A stretch of DNA of 64,000 nucleotides from NCBI RefSeq assembly GCF_002266425.1, contig NZ_NPMN01000008.1:1-64000 (forward strand). Reading direction: 5' to 3'. The notes beneath the pieces are model-generated. The model saw only the letters and a program-made list of their open reading frames with translations, was not told where the DNA came from and made no database searches. Position 1 is the first letter of the stretch. The number at the start of each line of letters is the position of its first letter. A program made the position numbers and the translations under genes. Source of the stretch: Tissierella sp. P1. Its GTDB lineage: Bacteria > Bacillota > Clostridia > Tissierellales > Tissierellaceae. Shown here in pieces: positions 49,603-59,600 of the stretch.

Positions 49603-52239
49603 ATGAAGAAGATTGGATTACATGAGATAAGAAAAGAGTTTTTTGACTTTTTTAGGGAAAAGGAACATTTAGTTGCACCTAGTTTTTCACTTGTGCCTCA
49701 AAATGATAAATCATTACTTTTAATTGGAGCGGGAATGGCACCATTAAAGAAATATTTTACAGGAGAGCAAACTCCGCCTAATAAAAGAATGGCAACATGT
49801 CAGAAATGTATTAGAACAGGTGATATTGATAATGTAGGTAAAACGGATAGACATGCCACATTTTTTGAAATGTTAGGAAACTTCTCTTTTGGAGATTATT
49901 TTAAAAAAGAGGCTACAGCTTGGGCTTGGGAATTCCTTACGGAAAGAATGGAAATAGATAAAGAAGATTTATGGGTGACAATATATTTAGAGGACGATGA
50001 AGCTTTTGAAATATGGAATAAAGAGGTTGGAGTACCAAGTGAGAGAATCGTAAGGTTAGGAAAGGAAGATAACTTCTGGGAATTGGAAGTTGGACCATCA
50101 GGTCCTTGTTCAGAGATATATGTTGATAGGGGAGAAAAATATGGATGTGGATCTCCAAATTGCAAACCAGGATGTGAATGTGATAGATTTATTGAAGTTT
50201 GGAACTTGGTATTTACTCAATTTGACAAAGATGAAAATGGAGTATATCATCCACTGCCAAACCCAAATATAGATACAGGCATGGGACTTGAAAGAATCAC
50301 GTGTGTAATGGAAGGAACTAAAACTATATTTGATACTGAAGCAGTTAAAGAAATCAGAAGAAAAGTAGAAGAAATCGCTAAAGTTACCTATGGTAATGAT
50401 CCTAAAAAAGATATTTCTATAAGAGTAATTACCGATCATAGTAGAGCTATGACCTTTTTAGTATCTGATGGAGTGTTACCTAGTAATGAAGGAAGAGGAT
50501 ATGTATTAAGAAGACTAATTCGTAGAGCAGCAAGACATGGTAAACTTCTAGGTATAGAAGAAGCATTCTTGAGCCAAGTCGTTGATGTTGTAATTAATTC
50601 ATGGCAAATAGAATATTCTGAGTTAAAAACAAGAGAAGATCAGATTAAAAAGGTAATAAAGGCAGAAGAGGATAAGTTCCAAGAAACTATTCATCAAGGA
50701 ATATCCATTTTAGAAGAATATATAAATGAAATGAAATTAAGTAATGAGACTATTTTAAGTGGAGAAAAAGCATTTAAATTATATGATACTTATGGATTTC
50801 CTTTAGATTTAACGAAAGAAATCCTTGAGGAAAAAAGCTTAAAGGTAGATGAGGAAGAATTTAATATAAATATGGAAGAACAAAGAAATAGGGCTAGAAA
50901 AGCTAGGGATGAAGGCGATAGTGGTTGGTCTACAGGGAGTGACCAAGATATTTTTAAAGGCTTAGATACTATTTTCAGAGGATATGAAAAAACTAATATT
51001 GTAGCTGAAATAATAGGATTATTTAGTAATAATCAAAAGGTAAAGGAATTAAATGCTGAGGAAGAAGGTATTATTATATTAAATGAATCACCATTCTATG
51101 GAGAATCTGGTGGGCAGGTAGGAGATACTGGAATTATTGAAAGTCCTGATTTCAGAGCTATAGTTCTAGATACTAAGCATTCCAAAGGAGATCATTTAAT
51201 TCATATAGTAAGAATTGTTGATGGAGTGGCGAAAGCTGGTGATAAAGTAATAGCTGATGTAGATGATAATAGAAGAAATTCTATTAGAAGAAATCACTCT
51301 GCAACTCATCTTCTTCATAGGGCTTTGAAAGATATATTAGGAGAGCATGTTAACCAAGCAGGATCAGTTGTTATGCCAAATAGATTAAGATTTGACTTTA
51401 CTCATTTTGAAGCTGTAACGCCTGAAGAATTAAAGAAAATTGAAGAAATTGTTAATTCTAAGATTCTGGAAGCTTTAGAGGTAGTTACTATAGAGACTTC
51501 TCTTAAGAATGCACAAGAAATGGGAGTAGTAGGATTATTTGAAGATAAATATAAGGATGAAGTTAGAGTGTTAAAAATGGGTGAATACTCTAGGGAATTA
51601 TGTGGTGGAACTCATGTTTTAAACACAGGAAATATCGGCTTATTTAAGATACTTTCTGAATCAAGTATTGCATCTGGAGTTAGAAGGATAGAGGCAATAA
51701 CCGGTGAAGGTGTATATGAGTATATGAATCATATGGAAGAAAATATAGAGCAATTATCTAATATATTGAAGACAAACAAAAGCAATTTGTTAGAAAAAGC
51801 TAAAACTTTAGCTGAAGAAATAAAAGAGAAAGAAAGAGAAATAGAAAGCCTCAAATCAAAGATGGCATCTTCTATTGCCGATGAAATATTATCATCTAAA
51901 GTAATTATAGAAGGAGTATCCTTAATTACTTATAAGGTGGATAATTTAGATATGAATAGTTTAAGAAACTTAGGTGATGAAATAAGAAATCGTCTAGGTT
52001 CAGGTGTTGTAGTACTTGCTAGTGTAAAAGAAGATAAACTTTCTTTTGTGGGGATGGTGACTAAGGATATTGTTGAAAAGGGTATCCATGCCGGAAACAT
52101 AATAAAAGAAGTAGCTATGAGAACTGGCGGTGGAGGCGGTGGAAGGCCAGATATGGCTCAAGCTGGTGGAAAGGACATCACTAAAGCAGATGAAGCTCTC
52201 TCAGTTGTTCCAGATTTAATAAAAAAACAAATAAAATAA
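49603..52239 (+). CDS. alaS: Alanine--tRNA ligase
   Basis: Class II synthetase, 878 residues as expected. The catalytic core begins GLHEIRKEFFDFFREKEH, with motif 2 (RMATCQKCIRTGDIDNVG) and motif 3 (GMGLERITCV). The editing domain has HxxxH (HSATHLLH, about 565-572) and the zinc motif CGGTHV (about 667). A coiled coil and a C-terminal DHHA1 domain with GGGGGGRPDMAQAGG close the protein. ATG 49603 follows GGAGAGGTG; the in-frame upstream extension to 49564 is rejected because the conserved sequence starts at MKKIGLHE. Confidence 0.97.
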   Translation: MKKIGLHEIRKEFFDFFREKEHLVAPSFSLVPQNDKSLLLIGAGMAPLKKYFTGEQTPPNKRMATCQKCIRTGDIDNVGKTDRHATFFEMLGNFSFGDYFKKEATAWAWEFLTERMEIDKEDLWVTIYLEDDEAFEIWNKEVGVPSERIVRLGKEDNFWELEVGPSGPCSEIYVDRGEKYGCGSPNCKPGCECDRFIEVWNLVFTQFDKDENGVYHPLPNPNIDTGMGLERITCVMEGTKTIFDTEAVKEIRRKVEEIAKVTYGNDPKKDISIRVITDHSRAMTFLVSDGVLPSNEGRGYVLRRLIRRAARHGKLLGIEEAFLSQVVDVVINSWQIEYSELKTREDQIKKVIKAEEDKFQETIHQGISILEEYINEMKLSNETILSGEKAFKLYDTYGFPLDLTKEILEEKSLKVDEEEFNINMEEQRNRARKARDEGDSGWSTGSDQDIFKGLDTIFRGYEKTNIVAEIIGLFSNNQKVKELNAEEEGIIILNESPFYGESGGQVGDTGIIESPDFRAIVLDTKHSKGDHLIHIVRIVDGVAKAGDKVIADVDDNRRNSIRRNHSATHLLHRALKDILGEHVNQAGSVVMPNRLRFDFTHFEAVTPEELKKIEEIVNSKILEALEVVTIETSLKNAQEMGVVGLFEDKYKDEVRVLKMGEYSRELCGGTHVLNTGNIGLFKILSESSIASGVRRIEAITGEGVYEYMNHMEENIEQLSNILKTNKSNLLEKAKTLAEEIKEKEREIESLKSKMASSIADEILSSKVIIEGVSLITYKVDNLDMNSLRNLGDEIRNRLGSGVVVLASVKEDKLSFVGMVTKDIVEKGIHAGNIIKEVAMRTGGGGGGRPDMAQAGGKDITKADEALSVVPDLIKKQIK

Positions 52240-52248
52240 TATAATAAA

Positions 52249-52285
52249 GGGAATAAATATTAGCTATTAGCTAATATTTATTTCT
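52249..52285 (+). terminator. Weak terminator after alaS
   Basis: GAATAAATATTAGC (52251-52264) pairs with GCTAATATTTATTTC (52270-52284). The stem is AT-rich and the T tract short. Confidence 0.5.
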
Positions 52286-52392
52286 TATAATCTATAGGAG
52301 GTAGAAAAATTCTATATTAATTTTTTTATAAGCTTTTGTTATTATACATTGCAAATATATGATATAATATTAGTATATTAGGGGGTGTTTTT

Positions 52393-52653
52393 GTGAATAA
52401 TAAATTTAATGAAACTATGAAATTTGAACCACCAAAAGAAAATATTGATTCTGTAGAAGAAATAATATTTTCAGTGTTTTCCTCTTTAGAGGAGAAGGGT
52501 TATGATCCGATTAATCAGATAATTGGATATATACTATCGGGAGATCCAACATATATTACTAGTCACAACAATGCCAGATCTACTATATGTCGTATAGAGA
52601 GAGATGAGCTGTTAGAGGAGCTTCTTAAATCTTATTTAAAGAATAGGAAGTAG
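52393..52653 (+). CDS. ireB: IreB family regulatory phosphoprotein
   Basis: The 86-residue DUF965/IreB protein has the pattern [20 protein letters not shown], then [20 protein letters not shown] and [20 protein letters not shown]. In enterococci IreB is the substrate of the Ser/Thr kinase IreK (PrkC type) and affects antimicrobial resistance; the phosphorylated Thr lie in the N-terminal part. Start GTG 52393 follows AGGGGGTG. A TGATATAAT extended -10 box lies at 52362-52370. The position after alaS is the conserved one. Confidence 0.92.
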   Translation: MNNKFNETMKFEPPKENIDSVEEIIFSVFSSLEEKGYDPINQIIGYILSGDPTYITSHNNARSTICRIERDELLEELLKSYLKNRK

Positions 52654-52669
52654 AATAAGGAGAATTAAC

Positions 52670-54724
52670 TTGAAAGTAATAAGGATTTTATCGCTTTTTC
52701 TATTACTTATATTACTGATACCAAATTTATCTTACGGAATTGAAGATAATCCAAGGGTATATCTAATAGTCATAAATAAACTAACTCTAAAAGATATAGA
52801 ATTCATGGAAAATCTAAAAAAAATAATTGAAGGTGGCAGTATCGGATTGATGAATACTAGGGGTGTATCAGGATATACTGGTGCAGAAAGCTTTCTTACA
52901 ATTAACTCTTCAAGAAAGTCATCTTGTAATTATGCTAGTATTGATTTTCTACCTAGAGAACTAAATGGCTCCATAGTTAATAAATCTTTTAGTAGATTGA
53001 TTAAGTTAAATAAAAATAATAAATTTTCGCCTTATATTGGTGCTATAGGAGATAACCTCCATAGTGTGGGATTAAAGACAGCGATTTATGGTAATGGCGA
53101 TTTGATAAATATGCCTTTAAAGACTGCCGCATTGATTCCCATGGACTCCAGAGGGTTGGTTGATTATGGCAATATAGATAATATAACGATAGAAGACAAT
53201 GATTATCCCTTTACAATAAAAACTGATTATAAAAAACTTTTAAGCGAGATAAAAAATAGTTCTGCAAATCTTATTGTAGGGGATACAGGTGATTTAGATA
53301 GGATATATAGATATAGTGACTTTTTATCAGAAGATGAGTCTAAGAACATCCGAGAGAGAATCTTATTAGATATAGATAGTTTTATTGGAGAATTAATCAC
53401 CATATTGAAATACGATAAATCCTTATTGATTATTACAAGTCCCAATAGTGGAGATATAAATGTTGATGATAATAAATTATCTCCCATAATAACTTGGGGA
53501 AATGGTATTGGAAAAGGAATACTAACTTCTGCAACTACTGAAAGAGCAGGAATAGTTGCCAATATAGATATAGGGCCTACTATTATGAGTTTTTTAAAAG
53601 CACCTATGGATAACATGTCAGGTAGCCAAATTAAGTCCATTAGGAAGAATGATATAAATCTTAAGGATATAATAGAATACAGCCAACAGATAAATACTAC
53701 ATCTAAAGTAAGATATAATACCTTATATTATTATGGAATTTTCTCTATGATTATATTATCTTTAGCGATTATTTTTCTTATTGCAAAAATAAGGTTATCA
53801 GGAAAGACAAAAGATATTACTAAGGTATTATTTGCAATGATACTAGTTTTTCCAAATATATTTATTCTAGTTTCAATATTTAAACCAAGAAGGATCTATA
53901 GTTTTATATTGATTCTTTTTACTTTAATGTTACTATCATTGATTGTGTTATGGGTGACTAGGAAAAGTAGTAATCAAATTATTAATATTGTAAGTATTTC
54001 TATTGTTATAATAATATTAGATTTGACTTCAAGAGGCAGTATTAGTAAATTTTCAGTGTTATCCCACGATCCTACAATTGGGGCAAGATATTATGGAATA
54101 GGTAATGAAATGGTTGGGTTGTTTTTAGGCTCTATAACTATATTTTCAATAGGAATTTCCAAAAGAAATGATAAGAGCCTAATACCTTTATTTTTATTGG
54201 GAATATCAATTATATTGGTAGGACATCCTCATTATGGGGCTAATGTTGGGGGTACCATGGCATTTATAGTTGCTACGGTTTTTTATGTTGTGGAAATTTT
54301 TAACAAAGATAAAGTTCTGAATTTAAAAAGGGTATTTTTTATGGTAATATCAATTATATTACTTATTTCTATTATGGGATTTATTGATATAAAATTCAAT
54401 AGAAACACTACACATTTAGGTAATACAATATTACTTACTAAAAACAATGGACTAAGTTATTTAAATAAAATAATATTTAGAAAACTACTTATGAATATTA
54501 AATTGATAGGTAACTCTTTTTGGACATATATATTATTATTACATATGATTTTACATACGTCGATATTTTATTTTAAGAAAAAGAACAATAAAATTTTAAC
54601 TGCTGCCATAGCAGGATTATCAGGAGCTATAGGAGGTTTTTTACTTAATGATTCTGGATTAATCCTTGCAGCTATATGTATGAATTTAATAACCGCAGGA
54701 CTATATCTAGAATTTGTAGAATAA
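52670..54724 (+). CDS. Large membrane protein with a phosphatase-like outer domain
   Basis: The 684-residue protein has a signal/anchor segment (1-22), an outer domain (about 24-345) resembling the alkaline-phosphatase superfamily fold (YLIVINKLTLKDI at the start; NIDIGPTIMSFLKAP before the membrane part, a typical end of such domains), then about ten membrane segments (350-680). Metal-binding residues of the superfamily are not clear. TTG 52670 follows AAGGAGA. It lies between ireB and an aldo/keto reductase in the alaS-ruvX block, hinting at a cell-envelope role. Not assigned to a named family. Confidence 0.65.
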   Translation: MKVIRILSLFLLLILLIPNLSYGIEDNPRVYLIVINKLTLKDIEFMENLKKIIEGGSIGLMNTRGVSGYTGAESFLTINSSRKSSCNYASIDFLPRELNGSIVNKSFSRLIKLNKNNKFSPYIGAIGDNLHSVGLKTAIYGNGDLINMPLKTAALIPMDSRGLVDYGNIDNITIEDNDYPFTIKTDYKKLLSEIKNSSANLIVGDTGDLDRIYRYSDFLSEDESKNIRERILLDIDSFIGELITILKYDKSLLIITSPNSGDINVDDNKLSPIITWGNGIGKGILTSATTERAGIVANIDIGPTIMSFLKAPMDNMSGSQIKSIRKNDINLKDIIEYSQQINTTSKVRYNTLYYYGIFSMIILSLAIIFLIAKIRLSGKTKDITKVLFAMILVFPNIFILVSIFKPRRIYSFILILFTLMLLSLIVLWVTRKSSNQIINIVSISIVIIILDLTSRGSISKFSVLSHDPTIGARYYGIGNEMVGLFLGSITIFSIGISKRNDKSLIPLFLLGISIILVGHPHYGANVGGTMAFIVATVFYVVEIFNKDKVLNLKRVFFMVISIILLISIMGFIDIKFNRNTTHLGNTILLTKNNGLSYLNKIIFRKLLMNIKLIGNSFWTYILLLHMILHTSIFYFKKKNNKILTAAIAGLSGAIGGFLLNDSGLILAAICMNLITAGLYLEFVE

Positions 54725-54733
54725 GGTGAAAAA

Positions 54734-55681
54734 ATGGACAGAATTAAATTAGGAAGAACAAATGTTGAGGTATCAAGACTTTGTTTTGGTTCTCTTACAA
54801 TGACTCCTTTTCAAGCAGGGTTAACTGTTAAGGAAGGAGCATATCTTATAGAATATGCTTATGATAAAGGAATTAATTTCATTGATACAGCGGAGATATA
54901 TGAAAATTATGAGTATATAAGAGCAGCCCTAAAGGGTATAAAAAGAGAAGATTATAACATAGCTACAAAGACTTATGCATATACGGAAGAAATGGCAAAG
55001 AATAGCCTGGAACTTGCTTTGAAGGAATTGAATACGGATTATATTGATATATTTCTATTGCATGAGCAAGAAAGTATTCATACAGTACGAGGTCATTTTG
55101 AAGCAATAGAATATTTTTTAAAGGCAAAGGAACAGGGCAAAATTAGAAGCATAGGGTTATCTACTCATCGAATTGAAGGGGCATTAGCTGCAAGGGAAGT
55201 AAAAGAAATAGAGATAATCCATCCTATAATTAATAAATATGGTATTGGTATACAAGATGGAACAGTAGAAGAGATGTTAAAGGTAATTGAAGAAATACAT
55301 CAAATGGGAAAAGGTATTTATGCTATGAAACCTTTAGGAGGAGGACATTTAATAAGAGAAGTAGAAGATGCCTTTAATTTTGTAAAATCTATTTCTGCTA
55401 TAGATTCTATTGCCATTGGAATGCAATCAAGAGATGAAATAGATGCTAATATTAATTTATTAGAAAAGGGATGTATGCCCGAAGATTTGAAAGATAAATT
55501 GGTAAATAAAAAAAGAAAATTGATAGTTGCAGACTACTGTTTGGGTTGCGGCAATTGCGTTAGAAGGTGTAAACAGCATGGAATAGAATTAATAAATGGA
55601 GTGGCTACCCCAAATGAAAAATGTGTTTTATGTGGATATTGCGCAAAGGTCTGCCCTGAGTTTTGCATAAAAGTAATTTAA
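54734..55681 (+). CDS. Aldo/keto reductase with 4Fe-4S domain
   Basis: The 315-residue protein has a TIM-barrel reductase (about 1-255; the catalytic tetrad Asp in FIDTAEIYENYEY, Tyr following, Lys in ATKTYAYT, His in FLLHEQE) fused to a ferredoxin-like end with two CxxCxxC groups (YCLGCGNCVRRCKQHG and KCVLCGYCAKVCPE, about 265-310). This pairing is common in anaerobes and suggests electron exchange with ferredoxin; substrate unknown. It follows the previous gene by nine bases and precedes ruvX. Confidence 0.9.
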   Translation: MDRIKLGRTNVEVSRLCFGSLTMTPFQAGLTVKEGAYLIEYAYDKGINFIDTAEIYENYEYIRAALKGIKREDYNIATKTYAYTEEMAKNSLELALKELNTDYIDIFLLHEQESIHTVRGHFEAIEYFLKAKEQGKIRSIGLSTHRIEGALAAREVKEIEIIHPIINKYGIGIQDGTVEEMLKVIEEIHQMGKGIYAMKPLGGGHLIREVEDAFNFVKSISAIDSIAIGMQSRDEIDANINLLEKGCMPEDLKDKLVNKKRKLIVADYCLGCGNCVRRCKQHGIELINGVATPNEKCVLCGYCAKVCPEFCIKVI

Positions 55682-55695
55682 TATAGGAGTGAATA

Positions 55696-56118
55696 ATGGA
55701 AAGAATAATGGGATTAGATGTAGGAGATAAGACAATTGGTGTTGCCATATCTGATTTATTACAGATGACGGCTCAAGGAATAACGACTATTAAAAGAGAA
55801 TCCAAGGAAAAGGATTATAAAGCCTTAGAAGAAATTATCAATGAATATGGTATTAAAAAAGTAGTAGTAGGGCTGCCTAAGAATATGAATGGAACATTGG
55901 GGCCTCAAGGAGAAAAAACCATTAAATTTGCAGATAAACTTAAAAATAAATATAAAGTAGAAATTATATATGAAGACGAGAGATTGACGACTCAGGCAGC
56001 TGAAAAAATGCTTATATCAGGAGAGGTTAGAAGAGATAAGAGAAAAACAGTAATAGATAAGGTCGCTGCTACATTTATTTTACAAACATATTTAGATAGG
56101 AAAGGGAGGATATTGTAA
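55696..56118 (+). CDS. ruvX: Holliday junction resolvase-like protein, RuvX/YqgF
   Basis: The 140-residue RNase H-fold nuclease has [18 protein letters not shown] at the start, a middle strand with [14 protein letters not shown] and a C-terminal [12 protein letters not shown] then [14 protein letters not shown]. Family members are implicated in 16S rRNA 5'-end processing. Its stop overlaps the next start by one base (TAATG). Confidence 0.95.
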   Translation: MERIMGLDVGDKTIGVAISDLLQMTAQGITTIKRESKEKDYKALEEIINEYGIKKVVVGLPKNMNGTLGPQGEKTIKFADKLKNKYKVEIIYEDERLTTQAAEKMLISGEVRRDKRKTVIDKVAATFILQTYLDRKGRIL

Positions 56119-56369
56119 TGAATGAAAGAATTGTTTTATTAGATGAATTGGGCAAAGAACAAGAATTTGTTATTTTAGCTACTTTTGGATTAGACGATGA
56201 AGATTATGCAGCACTAATGCCAGCAAATGACATAGAAAGTCCTACTTATATTTTGAGAATGGAAAGAGATGAAGAGGGAGAATTGCTTTTGGTTGGCATA
56301 GATGATGATGAAGAGTTAGAAGATGCAATAGAAGCTTATGAAGAAATGCAAAGAGAAAATCTTCAGTAG
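56118..56369 (+). CDS. DUF1292 protein
   Basis: The 83-residue acidic protein has the DUF1292 pattern: I-V-L-L-D-E-x-G-x-E-x-E-F at the start, DDEDYAALMPA in the middle and YILRMERDEEGELLLVGIDD. It is translationally coupled to ruvX, as in most Firmicutes. Function unknown. Confidence 0.92.
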   Translation: MNERIVLLDELGKEQEFVILATFGLDDEDYAALMPANDIESPTYILRMERDEEGELLLVGIDDDEELEDAIEAYEEMQRENLQ

Positions 56370-56398
56370 TTGACAAATATGGAAAATAGTAGTATTGT
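56370..56398 (+). promoter_or_regulatory. Promoter of the Fur-family gene
   Basis: TTGACA (56370-56375), 17-base spacer, TATTGT (56393-56398). It begins right after the DUF1292 stop. No clear Fur or Per box is seen. Confidence 0.65.
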
Positions 56399-56426
56399 AA
56401 ACTTAGTATTATAATCGGGTGAAAAA

Positions 56427-56858
56427 ATGGATATTAATATAATTAAAGGGAAACTTCAAAAAGAAGGATATAAACTTACAACTCAAAGAAGAGCTATATT
56501 AAAAACTATAGTAGATAACCATGAAGAGCATCTAAGCTGTGATGAGGTATATAATATTGTGAAAAAGGAATACCCAGATTTAGGTATTGCCACTGTATAT
56601 AGGACCTTACAGTTGTTTGAAAAGCTCAACATAGTTTACAAATTAAATTTTGATGATGGATGCAGCAGATATGAGCTAAGCGTAGGTTCGGAAAATCATC
56701 ACCATCATCATTTGATTTGTTTAAATTGTGGAAAAGTTACAGAGGTGAAGCTTGATCTATTAGAGGCCTTAGAAGAGGAAATCGAAAGTGAGGGGCAATT
56801 TACTATAGTGGATCATAATGTAAAATTCTATGGATATTGTAGTGAGTGTAAAAAATAA
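56427..56858 (+). CDS. Fur family metal-responsive repressor
   Basis: The 143-residue repressor has a winged HTH (about 1-80; LTTQRRAILKTIVDNHEEHL, YPDLGIATVYRTLQLFEKL) and a dimer domain with HHHHHLICLNCGKV (about 92-105) and a C-terminal CSECKK. The two CxxC pairs bind structural zinc. Whether it is Fur, PerR or Zur cannot be told from sequence alone. It has its own promoter and a strong terminator. Confidence 0.9.
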   Translation: MDINIIKGKLQKEGYKLTTQRRAILKTIVDNHEEHLSCDEVYNIVKKEYPDLGIATVYRTLQLFEKLNIVYKLNFDDGCSRYELSVGSENHHHHHLICLNCGKVTEVKLDLLEALEEEIESEGQFTIVDHNVKFYGYCSECKK

Positions 56859-56882
56859 ATCCCGATAGGGATTTATTTTTTG
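56851..56882 (+). terminator. Terminator after the Fur-family gene
   Basis: AAAAATAAATCCC (56851-56863) pairs with GGGATTTATTTTT (56868-56880), loop GATA. Confidence 0.9.
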
Positions 56883-56955
56883 AGCGAATATTTATTTTAA
56901 AAGATTATAAACTGAAAAAAATGGGAAAAATAAGACGAAAAAGAGGAGTGATTCG

Positions 56956-58617
56956 GTGCGAAAACCAAATAAAATTAAAATTATTCCCTTAGGGGGTTTA
57001 GGGGAAGTAGGAAAAAACATTACAGTTATTGAATATAAAGACGATATTATATTGATAGACTGTGGAATGACTTTTCCTGAAGATGAAATGCTGGGAATTG
57101 ATGTAGTTATTCCAGACATAACCTATTTATTAAAAAATAGAGAGAAAATAAGAGGTATAGTGTTGACTCATGGACATGAAGACCATATCGGTGCTCTTCC
57201 ATATGTATTAGCAAAGTTAAACTTGCCTATTTATGGAACTAAGTTGACTTTAGGATTGGTAGAAACCAAGCTAAAAGAGCATAAATTAGAAAATGTAAAA
57301 TTAAATGTTGTAAGACATGGAGAAACTATACAATTAGGAACTCTTGATATCGAATTTATTAAAACGGGCCATAGTATACCAGATAGTGCAGCTTTAGCAA
57401 TTCATAGTCCAGTAGGTACTATTGTTCATACTGGTGATTTTAAGATAGACTATACGCCAATAGATGGAGACGTCATAGATTTAAATCGTTTTGCTGAGTT
57501 AGGAAATAAAGGAGTATTAGTTCTAATGGCTGACAGTACCAATGCAGAGAGACCAGGCTACACTATGAGTGAAAGGACTGTAGGAAATACTTTTAGGGAT
57601 ATATTTATGAATCATAAGCATAGAATAATAGTTGCAACTTTTGCTTCTAATGTTCATAGGATTCAACAAATAATAAATGCTGCGGAGCAAAATAATAGGA
57701 AAGTAGTTTTATCTGGTAGATCAATGACTAACACTATTGGAGTAGCTCTTGAATTAGGTTATCTACACATTCAGGAAGGTACTTTAATAGATATTAATGA
57801 TATGAATAAATATCCAAGCAATGAGATAACGATTATTACTACTGGGAGTCAAGGAGAGCCTATGTCTGCATTATCTAGAATTGCAGCAGGAGAACACAAG
57901 AAAATACAAATTCAACCTGAGGATTTAGTAATAATATCTGCTACACCAATACCAGGTAATGAAAAAACGGTTTCAAAGGTGATAAATAATTTAGTGGAAA
58001 ATGGAACAAAAGTTATATTTGAAGCATTGGCAGATGTTCACGTTTCTGGTCATGCATGTCAAGAAGAGTTGAAATTGATACACACTTTAGTTAAACCGAA
58101 ATATTTTATACCTGTTCATGGCGAATATAGACATTTAAAGAAACATGCAGAAATAGCAGAATCTCTAGGACTACCAAGGGAGAATATATTCATTTTGGAT
58201 AATGGAAGGGTTATAGAATTTACTAAGGACTCTGCTGAATTAAATGGATGTGTATCAGCAGGAAATATTTTAGTTGATGGATTAGGTGTTGGAGATGTTG
58301 GAAATATAGTTCTTAGGGATAGAAAGCATCTATCTGAAGATGGTCTAATAGTTATTGTAGTTACCATAAGTAAGAAAGAAGGAACTATCTTAGCGGGACC
58401 AGATATCATTTCTAGAGGTTTCGTATATGTAAGAGAATCTGAGGATCTTATGGAAGAAGCTAGAAGCATAGTAAAATCAGTACTTGAAGATTGCGAACAA
58501 AAGAAAATAACTGATTGGGCAACGTTAAAATCTAATATTAGAGATACCTTAAGAAATCATTTATATGGTAAAATAAAAAGAAATCCAATGATACTGCCAA
58601 TAATTATGGAAGTATAA
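56956..58617 (+). CDS. rnj: Ribonuclease J
   Basis: The metallo-beta-lactamase/beta-CASP nuclease (553 residues) performs mRNA decay and rRNA maturation. Visible are the HxHxDH motif in LTHGHEDHIGALP (about 73-85), HTGDFKID (about 159-166), the beta-CASP ATFASNVHRIQ and SGRSMTN, and HVSGHACQEE (about 361-370). A C-terminal domain follows from about 450. GTG 56956 follows AAGAGGAGTGATTCG. It has its own terminator. Confidence 0.95.
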   Translation: MRKPNKIKIIPLGGLGEVGKNITVIEYKDDIILIDCGMTFPEDEMLGIDVVIPDITYLLKNREKIRGIVLTHGHEDHIGALPYVLAKLNLPIYGTKLTLGLVETKLKEHKLENVKLNVVRHGETIQLGTLDIEFIKTGHSIPDSAALAIHSPVGTIVHTGDFKIDYTPIDGDVIDLNRFAELGNKGVLVLMADSTNAERPGYTMSERTVGNTFRDIFMNHKHRIIVATFASNVHRIQQIINAAEQNNRKVVLSGRSMTNTIGVALELGYLHIQEGTLIDINDMNKYPSNEITIITTGSQGEPMSALSRIAAGEHKKIQIQPEDLVIISATPIPGNEKTVSKVINNLVENGTKVIFEALADVHVSGHACQEELKLIHTLVKPKYFIPVHGEYRHLKKHAEIAESLGLPRENIFILDNGRVIEFTKDSAELNGCVSAGNILVDGLGVGDVGNIVLRDRKHLSEDGLIVIVVTISKKEGTILAGPDIISRGFVYVRESEDLMEEARSIVKSVLEDCEQKKITDWATLKSNIRDTLRNHLYGKIKRNPMILPIIMEV

Positions 58618-58620
58618 TAA

Positions 58621-58654
58621 AATCCCTGGTATAGATTTATACCAGGGATTTTGG
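58621..58654 (+). terminator. Terminator after RNase J
   Basis: AATCCCTGGTATA (58621-58633) pairs perfectly with TATACCAGGGATT (58638-58650), then TT. Confidence 0.85.
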
Positions 58655-58667
58655 TATAATAATAAGG

Positions 58668-58694
58668 GCGAATTGTGCATTGTGAATTGTTTAC
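58668..58694 (+). repeat. Dispersed repeat before lysO
   Basis: GAATTGTGCATTGTGAATTG (about 58671-58690) is the reverse-complement form of the TTCACAATT repeats seen at 20708, 21098 and 11254. It lies between the RNase J terminator and the lysO ribosome binding site AAGGGGGT. Confidence 0.6.
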
Positions 58695-58715
58695 TGTATA
58701 AAGGGGGTATATTAT

Positions 58716-59014
58716 ATGGGATTAAGATTAATTTTATATTTGGGAATACTAATATTAGGGGGGTAATTGGATATAAGGATAAAGTTAGTGAAAAATTGCA
58801 AGCTAATATAAATACAATTCAAAATCTCTGTCTACTTTTTTTATTGTTTGTAATGGGAGTTACAATTGGAATAAATAATGAAGTTATATCTAATTTGTTT
58901 TCTATAGGATTGAAAGCTGGAATAATATCTATTTTTACTATTTCTTTTAGCATAATATTTGTAAGAATGATTAGAAGGTTTATAATACTGGAGAGTGATA
59001 AGATTGAGCCTTAA
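58716..59014 (+). CDS. lysO: LysO family transporter, N-terminal protein (frameshifted)
   Basis: ATG 58716 starts MGLRLILYLGILILGG, then the six-G run at 58758-58763 meets TAA. One additional G would read VIGYKDKVSEKLQANINTIQ and on through three membrane segments (LCLLFLLFVMGVTIG, ISIFTISFSIIFV) to the TAA at 59014. The repaired product is about 99 residues, the usual length of the separate N-terminal half of LysO found in clostridia, which exports lysine together with the C-terminal half. It overlaps that next gene. Confidence 0.7.
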
Positions 59015-59600
59015 AATATTTTTAGCGGTTTTATTAGGGACTGGTGTGGGATACTTTTTCTTGCCGCCTACTATCTCATCAAGTATTGGAACTATTATAG
59101 ACATTGGACTTATGGTATTATTATTTTTTGTAGGCATGGATATTGGGAAACAAAAAGATGTATTCCAAAAAATAAAAAAGATGGGTTTAAGGATATTATT
59201 AGTACCAGTAGCAATAATAGCAGGAAGCATAATTGGAAGTATGTTAGCAGGTTTATTACTTAAGATGCCAATAAATGAAGCCGGTGCTGTAGGGGCAGGT
59301 TTAGGATGGTATACATTAAGTTCTACAATGCTTCTTGCAGATGGTTATGTAGAATTAAGTGCCTTAGCATTTTTATCTAATGTATTTAGAGAAATAATAG
59401 CTTTAATATTAATACCTATTATAGCTAAATATGTTGGAAAATTAGAATCTTTGTCTACGGCTGGAGCAACAGCTATGGATACGTCACTTCCAGTAATATC
59501 CGCTTCTACTGATCCTGAAACTGCAATAATTGCATTTATCACTGGGGTAATATGTACAACTGCTGTACCTATAATATTGCCAATTATATTGAAATTGTAG
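59004..59600 (+). CDS. lysO: Lysine exporter LysO family, C-terminal protein
   Basis: The 198-residue protein has about six membrane segments and the LysO core: TIIDIGLMVLLFFVGMDIG, GAGLGWYTLSSTMLLADGY and FLSNVFREIIALILIPI, then GATAMDTSLPVI. TTG 59004 is chosen for its eight-base distance from GGAGAG; GTG 58995 lies too close. It overlaps the N-terminal gene by 11 bases, so the halves are made together, as is normal for split clostridial LysO. Confidence 0.88.
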   Translation: MSLKIFLAVLLGTGVGYFFLPPTISSSIGTIIDIGLMVLLFFVGMDIGKQKDVFQKIKKMGLRILLVPVAIIAGSIIGSMLAGLLLKMPINEAGAVGAGLGWYTLSSTMLLADGYVELSALAFLSNVFREIIALILIPIIAKYVGKLESLSTAGATAMDTSLPVISASTDPETAIIAFITGVICTTAVPIILPIILKL

